Shown: positions 58,551 through 64,000 of the stretch, piece after piece
Position numbering within the stretch: the first letter of the stretch is position 1
Layout of the letters: each line of letters begins with the position of its first letter
From: CAVXJN01 sp963773585
Lineage (GTDB): Bacteria > Pseudomonadota > Gammaproteobacteria > JASBUN01
NCBI GenBank assembly: GCA_963773585.1
Contig: CAVZBR010000001.1
Span: forward strand, 310,001 to 374,000
Direction: 5' to 3'
DNA: 64,000 bases
The notes under the pieces: generated by a model
Told to the model about the DNA's origin: nothing
The model's database searches: none
The model's input: only the letters and a program-made list of their open reading frames with translations
Made by a program: the position numbers and the translations under genes

Positions 58551-60170
58551 TCAGACCTTGAACATGCTCGCCACTTCGTGCAGATGCTGGGCGACACCAG
58601 CGAGGTTGACACTGCTCTGTGCCGATTCCGCGGAACTGGCAGCGCTCTCCTGACCGATCTGGTTGAGCCGCGCAATATTGTTGCTGATCTCTTCGGCCAC
58701 CGCGCTTTGCTCCTCGGTGGCACTGGCGATCTGGGTGTTCATGTCATTGATCTGCTGCACCAGAGTGCGGATCTCGTTCAGTGCCACGGCCACCGAATGT
58801 ACCTGTTGGGCTCCCTGTTGCCCGGACTGCTGGGCGGTGTTCATCGCTTCGACGGCGCTGACCGAGCCGTTTTGCAGTTTCTCGATGATTTCGCGGATCT
58901 CTTCGGTGGACTGCTGGGTGCGACCTGCGAGCGTGCGCACTTCGTCAGCGACCACGGCGAATCCGCGGCCTTGTTCGCCGGCGCGGGCGGCTTCGATCGC
59001 CGCGTTCAAGGCCAGCAGGTTGGTCTGTTCCGCGATACCGCGGATGACTTCCAGAACGCTGCCGACCTGATCGGCGTCTTCGTTCAAGCGGTTGATGACA
59101 GTCGCGGTATCCTCAATGCGGGTGACCAGGGTATTGATGTCCTTGACCGCCTGCTCGGTGGTGGAATGACCGCTTCGGGCCGAATCGTTCGCTTTCTGCG
59201 CCGCCTCGGCGGCGTTGGCTGTATTGCGCGCGACCTCGTGCACCGTGGAGGCCATCTCGGTGATGGCGGCAGCGACCGCACTGGTCTCGTGTTGTTGATG
59301 CTCGATTCGGGATTCCGACTCCTGCATCATCACCGTCAATTCGCCTGCGGAACCGGAAAGGGTCTGGCTCGACTCGACCATGTCCTGCACCATGGCGCGC
59401 AACTTGCCCGTGAACTGATTGATGCCGGCGAGCAAAGCGGAGATCTCGTCTTGATTCGGCACCGGCAGTTGTACGGTGAGATCGCCTTCGCCACTGGCCA
59501 ATTCGCGCATGAGACTGCTGCCATCGCGCAGCGGCTTGATGACCAGCTTGCGGAACAGCAGCATCAGCACGGCGATGACCAGAACCAGGGTCGCAAACGC
59601 TGCGCTCAGATTGACGAACAGCAATTCGGAACCGACCTGTTCGCGTTTGTGGGTGATATCCGCGGCGAGTTTATCGATTTCGGCTTGGTTGGACTTTTCA
59701 AACGCCTCGTAGTCTGTTTTGGAGATGCCCACCGCGACTTTGCCGATGGTCTTGTCCTTTGATACCACATCGTAAGTCTTCTCGATCGAATTCGAGCGAT
59801 CGGGTTGGGAGTCGGATTGCACCAACGGTGTCTTGCCGCCGGCGCCCAGGAACAACACATAGGCGATGCCGTTGGACTTGGCGTTCTTCTGTTGATTGGC
59901 CAACGCATCCTGGTCGTCGAAGAGAATGGGACCGACTGCCGATTTGCTCAGAAACTCGCCGATCAGATCGGCGCGCGCCTGGAGGGAATTCATGCGTTCC
60001 CGCTGCGCCACGATTTGCTCTTCGTGCAGGCGCTGCAAGGTGTCCGCCTGCTGTTCTTCCAGCTTGGCGCCGCTGCGGGAGTGGATCACCAACATGCCCA
60101 CGCCCTGCGCGGCGAGCATGATCGCCAGCAATGGAATCATGAATTTGTATGCCAATCCCAGGTTCTTCAT
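58551..60170 (-). CDS. Methyl-accepting chemotaxis protein
   Basis: The 539-residue protein has two membrane helices (about 10-28 and 187-207) that flank a periplasmic sensor domain of about 160 residues, a HAMP domain (PLRDGSSLMRELASGEGDLT) and a full signalling hairpin with the tip GIAEQTNLLALNAAIEAARA then GEQGRGFAVVADEVRTLAGR. No C-terminal NWETF pentapeptide for CheR is seen. The periplasmic domain (LIGEFLSKSAVGPILFDDQD) fits a CHASE8-like or sCache-like sensor; the signal is unknown. It is alone, without chemotaxis neighbours. Confidence 0.95.
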   Translation of the reverse strand: MKNLGLAYKFMIPLLAIMLAAQGVGMLVIHSRSGAKLEEQQADTLQRLHEEQIVAQRERMNSLQARADLIGEFLSKSAVGPILFDDQDALANQQKNAKSNGIAYVLFLGAGGKTPLVQSDSQPDRSNSIEKTYDVVSKDKTIGKVAVGISKTDYEAFEKSNQAEIDKLAADITHKREQVGSELLFVNLSAAFATLVLVIAVLMLLFRKLVIKPLRDGSSLMRELASGEGDLTVQLPVPNQDEISALLAGINQFTGKLRAMVQDMVESSQTLSGSAGELTVMMQESESRIEHQQHETSAVAAAITEMASTVHEVARNTANAAEAAQKANDSARSGHSTTEQAVKDINTLVTRIEDTATVINRLNEDADQVGSVLEVIRGIAEQTNLLALNAAIEAARAGEQGRGFAVVADEVRTLAGRTQQSTEEIREIIEKLQNGSVSAVEAMNTAQQSGQQGAQQVHSVAVALNEIRTLVQQINDMNTQIASATEEQSAVAEEISNNIARLNQIGQESAASSAESAQSSVNLAGVAQHLHEVASMFKV

Positions 60171-60308
60171 GTTTCTATCCTTCGTAGTTCGCTTGTGGTC
60201 CAGCTTCGTGCGCCCCTGCCCGATCAGATTCGCCTGTAGCGTTCGCGATCGGCCCGCCCCATACGCATCCCTGCGGTCAGACCACGCGCCTTGTGTCGCA
60301 TCAGCGGA

Positions 60309-60611
60309 TCACTTGGCCGCGAGCTTGCGGCTGCAATATTTGAGCGCTGCCTTGTGCATGGCATCCGGGCTGCTGTACAGACCTTCGTCGACGGCGCGAA
60401 TCAACATCGGATAGATGTTCGCTTCGTCGCTCGCGCCCCTCATCGCTTTTTTGGTCGACTCATAAGCCGCTTCGTTTTTTGCTGCTTTGGCGGCATAAAG
60501 GTCGGATGCGCGGTTGGCGGCGGTTTCGCAGTCAATGGCGTGGGCCGCGCCGGCTGCAACTACCATTGCAATGCCGCACGCGAGGTTGGTCAGTGCAGTG
60601 CGAGTCTTCAT
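60309..60611 (-). CDS. Small secreted protein of unknown function
   Basis: The 100-residue protein has a signal peptide (1-25, ending AAHAID) and a short helical body with two cysteines (AIDCETAANRASDLYAAKAA and AALKYCSRKL), probably joined in one disulfide. A GAGGGGGA site precedes the ATG at 60611. No family is recognised. Confidence 0.7.
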   Translation of the reverse strand: MKTRTALTNLACGIAMVVAAGAAHAIDCETAANRASDLYAAKAAKNEAAYESTKKAMRGASDEANIYPMLIRAVDEGLYSSPDAMHKAALKYCSRKLAAK

Positions 60612-60868
60612 CGCAAGTTCCCCCTCATCAGGTGCCGATTGGTATCGGGCCACTGCCGCCGGACGACGTCCGGCCACCGAACAGCGGCGTTCTGCCCGAC
60701 ATATCGGCAATTTCCATATTGACTTGAGCGAAACCATGGGGTAGAGCCGCAGCGAGCGGGAACCCAACCATGAGTATTTTCTTATATGCAGCAATGCTGT
60801 TTCGATCTGCTTGCCAGACGACAGTGCGTGCAGCACTATCGAACGCGGTCCGGCAGCGGAGATCACCC

Positions 60869-61297
60869 ATGGAGTTCTATGCCATCGCGCGTGCCGCCGC
60901 GCCGGCGTCGCTCTTGCAGCGCTACGTAACGGTCGGAAATCTTGCGCGTCTGTGCCCATCCATCGACAGGGTGCTGGCCGATGAAGGCGAACGCGGCGAG
61001 ATCTATTGCGCCTGGGGTCAGTTCCGGATCACCCGTGAGGTGCTGCGTCACGGCGTGCGGTTTTCCCTGCCAAGCTGCGAGAGCGCACTGCAGTGGAGCA
61101 TTACCGCGGCACGTCAGGAGACGGGTTGCGTGTTGGTCCATCTGGTTCTGAACCGCCGCGAGCTCGAGCCGGAATTCATCGAGGTATTGGAGCGGTTCGT
61201 GGACGACTGGCGTCTCGGGTTGGAGACGGAGCTGACCCAGCTGCGGGCCGCTTCCGCGCCGAAGCCGGGTCCGGCATGTATGCCCTGGTACGGATGA
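60869..61297 (+). CDS. Protein of unknown function
   Basis: The 142-residue product (MEFYAIARAAAPASLLQRYV) has no signal peptide. It mixes helical and strand-like segments (ADEGERGEIYCAWGQFRITR, VLRHGVRFSLPSCESALQWS, LEPEFIEVLERFVDDWRLGL). The alternation GEIYCAWGQFRITREVLRHG suggests a beta-sandwich followed by a helix. The frame is open upstream to 60770, but GCGGAGATC before 60869 marks the start. No family is named. Confidence 0.6.
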   Translation: MEFYAIARAAAPASLLQRYVTVGNLARLCPSIDRVLADEGERGEIYCAWGQFRITREVLRHGVRFSLPSCESALQWSITAARQETGCVLVHLVLNRRELEPEFIEVLERFVDDWRLGLETELTQLRAASAPKPGPACMPWYG

Positions 61298-62178
61298 TCG
61301 ATCGACATACTTTGCGCTAGCGACGTCCGCCGCTACGGCGTAAAGGCGATCCCACGCCGCCCACCTGCGTTTGAGCAATGCTTCTGGTATCCGGTCTTGG
61401 CAATCGAGACGATACCGAGCAATGCCGGCGCGCCAAGTTCGCGCGCTACGCGCAGTTCGGCCGAGATCCACCAGTAACCTCTCCCCGGGGACCTGGAGCC
61501 GGGCGCGCATAGCAGGATGTCTAAGCCGGGACATTGCGGTGACCCATTCCGGTTTAATGGTCTTGCCTCCGCGAACCTCCCACCAGACCAACAATAAACC
61601 CATTGAATCCAAGCGCATCGACCCACTACGTGCCGCGTCACTAATTTCCCTGAGGCAACCACCTTTACACGCTCGCGCAATCCATATTCGCACAGCTTGT
61701 TCACCAGTAACGGAAAGCTCTCGCGCAAGGGCAAGCCCATATCAGCGACCAGCGGCATAGGGGCGGCGCCGGTGCCGCGGTCGGCACCATCTACGGTGGC
61801 GAAATCCGGGACGGATTCGACGCCGTGCTGGGACCTGATTGCGAGAAAGGCATCCAGTCAGCCGTATGCCACAGCGCGATGGAAGTGTCTTCTACATAGA
61901 TACTTGCGACCAGCGTCCGAAACGGCCCACGGGCTCTTTGTCGCCCGCAGATAGGTAAAAATACCTGGTCGAATAGAACACGTGCCAGTCCGAGATCCAA
62001 TCTCCAGCTCTCCAAATCACGTGTTAACGCGTATTTACGGTTTTATGCAGCAAGAATAGCGTTAAGGGCGAAATCAATTTGACGTTAGTCAGGCGTGTAT
62101 TCAGAACGCGTTATGTCAGAGACCCGTTAGGGCGACTCGAAGCGCTATTCAACATTTGTACGGCTGGAGGTGATCGAC
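61298..62178. other. Gene-poor region with a decayed gene and the alkB promoter
   Basis: These 881 bases hold no intact gene. The only recognisable coding remnant is at 61636-61857. The second half (about 61,960 onward) is AT-rich compared with the rest of the window, carries short direct and inverted repeats such as TTAACGCG/CGCGTTA-type words, and should contain the promoter for the monooxygenase gene; I cannot assign its -35/-10 elements reliably. Confidence 0.6.
61636..61857 (-). pseudogene. Fragment of an FMN-binding glutamate synthase-like gene
   Basis: Read leftward from 61857, the frame gives about 74 residues of the FMN/glutamate synthase barrel: LDAFLAIRSQHGVESVPDFA, TVDGADRGTGAAPMPLVADM, GLPLRESFPLLVNKLCEYGL and RERVKVVASGKLV. 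A TGA stands directly upstream, and after ASGKLV the expected continuation (a GADF..ARGFMFALGC segment) is missing in all three frames. It is therefore a truncated relic with neither end intact. The DNA on both sides gives no other recognisable coding sequence. Confidence 0.85.
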
Positions 62179-63333
62179 ATGAAGAAGTTTCTAGTCAACG
62201 CGCGGTACTGGTTCGCGCCAATCCTGATCCTTGCATCGATGGTCGGCGTATTGGTAGGCGGCATGTTTTCGTGGTATGGGGTGCTGTTACTTGGCGTCGG
62301 TATCGTGATCGACACATTGCTCCGTTTTCAGACACCCGGGGCCGGTTACGACGATAACGGCGAAACCATGGGTATACCGTGGCTGCAGAATAGCGTCATG
62401 TACTCGATGCTCGGTGTATTTGTGCTGCTGCAGGTGTCTCTGGCCTGGCGCATTTACCAATATGTCAACGGCGTGCCGATCAGCCAAGGGTTTGACCACA
62501 TGCTGTTCGGCATCCTGCCTTATCAGAACGGAATTTCAGGACTGAACCTGATCGGTGCCACTATATCGACCGGGATCTTCGCCGGTATCGGCATCATCTA
62601 TGGTCATGAACTGGCTCATACCAAAGGCGTTACTTTTGTCATCTCCCGGTGGATGATGGCGCTAAGCGGAAAAGCGCATTTCAGCTACGCGCACGTATAC
62701 AACCACCATCTTGAGCTTGGCCATGAGGACGATCCGGCAACGTCGCCTCGTGGTCGCAGCCTCTGGCAGCACTACCCGCTGGCGGGCATCGGCCAATCGC
62801 GTTTCCTGTACCGCATGGAAAAGCAACGCCTCGAACGTCGCGGAAAGCCTTTCCTGACTTGGGAAAACCGCTGGCTGCGCGGATATGCCATGAGTTTGCC
62901 GACGCTGTTTTTGTTCTGGTATGCCGGAGCGTGGGTCGGAATCGGATGTCTTGCCATCGTCTGGTTTATCTCCAACTTCGAACTCGAAGCGCTCAACTAC
63001 ATGGAGCACTACGGTTTGATCCGGGAAAAAGGTCAGCCCATCGACTACCGGCATTCCTGGGACAATTCCACGGCGTTTACAAGCTGGTTCTTCATCGAAA
63101 TCGGTCGTCAGGCGGATCATCACGACCGTGGCGAAACCCACTTTTGGGAATTGGACGAAGTAGGTGCGCCCAACGTCGGTTGGGGCTACTTCACACTGTT
63201 CGCCGTGGCGCTGATGCCGCCGCTTTACCACGCCTACTACAAGAAGGAACTGGCGAGATGGGACGAACAATTTGCATCGGAAGGTGAGCGCCAGATCGCG
63301 GAACGCATCAATCGTCAGGTCGGTTACGCGTAA
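62179..63333 (+). CDS. AlkB-like membrane diiron monooxygenase
   Basis: The 384-residue protein has about six membrane helices and the histidine boxes of the AlkB/XylM family: HELAH (143-147), HVYNHHLELGHEDD (172-185), NYMEHYGL (273-280) and RQADHHDRGETH (310-321). These bind two irons and oxidise a terminal CH3 group of an alkane or related hydrophobic compound. The second box lacks the usual EHxxGHH spelling and the C-terminal box lacks the HSDHHA form, so it is a divergent member and the substrate is open. The ATG at 62179 follows GGAGG by eight bases; a GTG at 62170 overlaps that site. Confidence 0.85.
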   Translation: MKKFLVNARYWFAPILILASMVGVLVGGMFSWYGVLLLGVGIVIDTLLRFQTPGAGYDDNGETMGIPWLQNSVMYSMLGVFVLLQVSLAWRIYQYVNGVPISQGFDHMLFGILPYQNGISGLNLIGATISTGIFAGIGIIYGHELAHTKGVTFVISRWMMALSGKAHFSYAHVYNHHLELGHEDDPATSPRGRSLWQHYPLAGIGQSRFLYRMEKQRLERRGKPFLTWENRWLRGYAMSLPTLFLFWYAGAWVGIGCLAIVWFISNFELEALNYMEHYGLIREKGQPIDYRHSWDNSTAFTSWFFIEIGRQADHHDRGETHFWELDEVGAPNVGWGYFTLFAVALMPPLYHAYYKKELARWDEQFASEGERQIAERINRQVGYA

Positions 63334-63368
63334 ACGATCTTGTGTCGTGTGAGTGTACGCAAAGAGGG

Positions 63369-63389
63369 CGCCCCCTCGGGGAGGGGGCG
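63369..63389 (+). other. Intercistronic hairpin
   Basis: CGCCCCCTC pairs perfectly with GAGGGGGCG around GGG, between the monooxygenase and hemoglobin genes. There is no T-run, so it may stabilise or partly attenuate the transcript rather than terminate it. Confidence 0.6.
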
Positions 63390-63434
63390 GCGTTACCCGG
63401 ATAGTCAAAGTCTACCCAAAGGAAGCATAAAACA

Positions 63435-63797
63435 ATGAACGAACAGACTCTTTACGAAAGGCTTGGTGGTTCGAAAGGCATTGCCGCAATAACGGAAGAT
63501 ATATGGTCGAATCATACCCAGAATCCGCTGGTCAGTAACCGATACGTGAATTCAGATCCGGAGAATGTCAAGCGATTGGTGCGTGAGATGTTTTGTGCGG
63601 GTACCGGCGGTACAGAGACATATACCGGCAAAGACATGCTGAGCGCACATACCGGAATGAATATCAACGATCAGGAGTTCAACGCAGTAATCGACGATGT
63701 TTTAAAAGCGTTGAAATTGAACGATATCGGCAAGCGGGAAAGCGATGAGGTCCTGGCCATCCTGTGGTCGATGAAAGGCGAAATCGTTGGAGTTTGA
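63435..63797 (+). CDS. Group 1 truncated hemoglobin
   Basis: The 120-residue protein starts LYERLGGSKGIAAITEDIWS, the typical group 1 entry, and has the proximal heme histidine in MLSAHTGMNI and the C-terminal FNAVIDDVLKALKLNDIGKR. Such proteins bind oxygen or nitric oxide. Between a diiron oxygenase and a ferredoxin it could supply oxygen or remove nitric oxide. AAGGAAG precedes the ATG. Confidence 0.92.
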   Translation: MNEQTLYERLGGSKGIAAITEDIWSNHTQNPLVSNRYVNSDPENVKRLVREMFCAGTGGTETYTGKDMLSAHTGMNINDQEFNAVIDDVLKALKLNDIGKRESDEVLAILWSMKGEIVGV

Positions 63798-63840
63798 GAG
63801 TATTTGAGTCATCAGCCGATCTAGTGAAGGAGAAAAGGCT

Positions 63841-64000
63841 ATGAAAGTCACTTGGGATGAGAAGGTCTGTATCCATGCCGGGAAGTGTGTGGAAGGAAGT
63901 CCGGAAGTATTCAAAATTGAAAACGGAAAATTCGCGATCCATTTGGACGCCGGTGACGAGAATCAAGTTCGCTCCACGGTAGCGGCCTGTCCATCTGGTG
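63841..64000 (+). CDS. Monocluster ferredoxin-like protein, partial
   Basis: Translation from the ATG at 63841 gives MKVTWDEKVCIHAGKCVEGS, then VFKIENGKFAIH and VRSTVAACPSG at the window end. Cysteines at 10 and 16 and in ACPSG match the divergent 4Fe-4S monocluster ferredoxins (Fer4_19 type) that feed oxygenases. The last part lies outside the window. AAGGAGAAAAGG precedes the ATG. It is likely the electron donor, directly or indirectly, for the monooxygenase. Confidence 0.85.
   Translation, partial: MKVTWDEKVCIHAGKCVEGSPEVFKIENGKFAIHLDAGDENQVRSTVAACPSG

Noticed and set aside
60863..61693. A 276-codon leftward frame joining the relic region with the antisense of the 60.9-kb gene
   Set aside because: It does not continue the glutamate synthase homology, crosses a rightward gene in antisense and shows no domain.
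1..64000. tRNA, rRNA, known riboswitch, integrase or transposase genes
   Set aside because: Looked for by eye on both strands; nothing convincing was seen. A covariance-model search would be needed to exclude small RNAs.

Overview
This is about 64 kb of GC-rich, densely coding chromosomal DNA. The gene set (minCDE, pdxH, infA, arfB, an FtrABCD-type iron importer, a PEP-CTERM/PrsT pair with a sigma-54 promoter, TonB-free envelope genes, an AlkB-type monooxygenase) fits a free-living gammaproteobacterium, probably an environmental lineage near Chromatiales, Nevskiales or Xanthomonadales. That placement is inference from gene content. I found no rRNA, tRNA, CRISPR array, complete insertion sequence or prophage.

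Layout. Positions 1-7.4 kb: end of a SagB-like nitroreductase (cut by the window edge), glycogen phosphorylase, a TSUP exporter, a metallo-beta-lactamase-fold hydrolase, a glutathione S-transferase and a glutaredoxin-like protein. Positions 7.9-11.7 kb: the TPR protein PrsT and a PEP-CTERM surface protein behind a textbook -24/-12 promoter with an upstream inverted repeat. Positions 11.9-18.9 kb: minCDE, an amidohydrolase, IF-1, and small membrane or metabolic genes including pdxH. Positions 19-21.3 kb: small genes, among them a secreted protein built on 14 exact-length 18-bp repeats. Positions 21.3-25.9 kb: ftrBCD, ftrA and a porin, with two Fur-box-like sites that divide the cluster into two units. 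Positions 25.9-32 kb: a GIDE/EF-hand membrane protein, LemA, and a four-gene sugar-type ABC importer.

Positions 32.1-36.4 kb hold the least familiar block: an ECF sigma factor, its zinc-finger anti-sigma factor, a secreted protein made of 16 GRPDTS-like hexapeptides, a very strong terminator, a TPR plus beta-barrel outer-membrane protein and a small coiled-coil secreted protein. Positions 36.7-45.9 kb: an unusual TusE/DsrC-like protein, PAP2 phosphatase, a 2OG-oxygenase-like protein, a PfpI-like protein, a GH100-like glycosidase, YchJ, a cytochrome c, a two-gene unit of FMN split-barrel proteins (one carrying GAF and a putative winged-helix tail), ArfB, an EF-hand protein and a MipA-like protein. 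Positions 46.1-49 kb: a translationally coupled operon of a GT4 glycosyltransferase, a DUF2334 deacetylase-like protein and a flippase-like integral membrane protein. Positions 49-61.3 kb: pirin, azoreductase and a divergent LysR regulator with a palindromic operator, NYN and GIY-YIG proteins, a methyltransferase and ceramidase-like pair, an NRDE protein, a HerA-like ATPase and a chemoreceptor.

The last 2.7 kb look different: an 880-bp stretch without an intact gene contains a decayed fragment of an FMN-binding glutamate synthase, followed by an AlkB-like monooxygenase, a truncated hemoglobin and a monocluster ferredoxin (cut by the window end), in visibly lower-GC sequence. This looks like the start of an acquired oxidation module.
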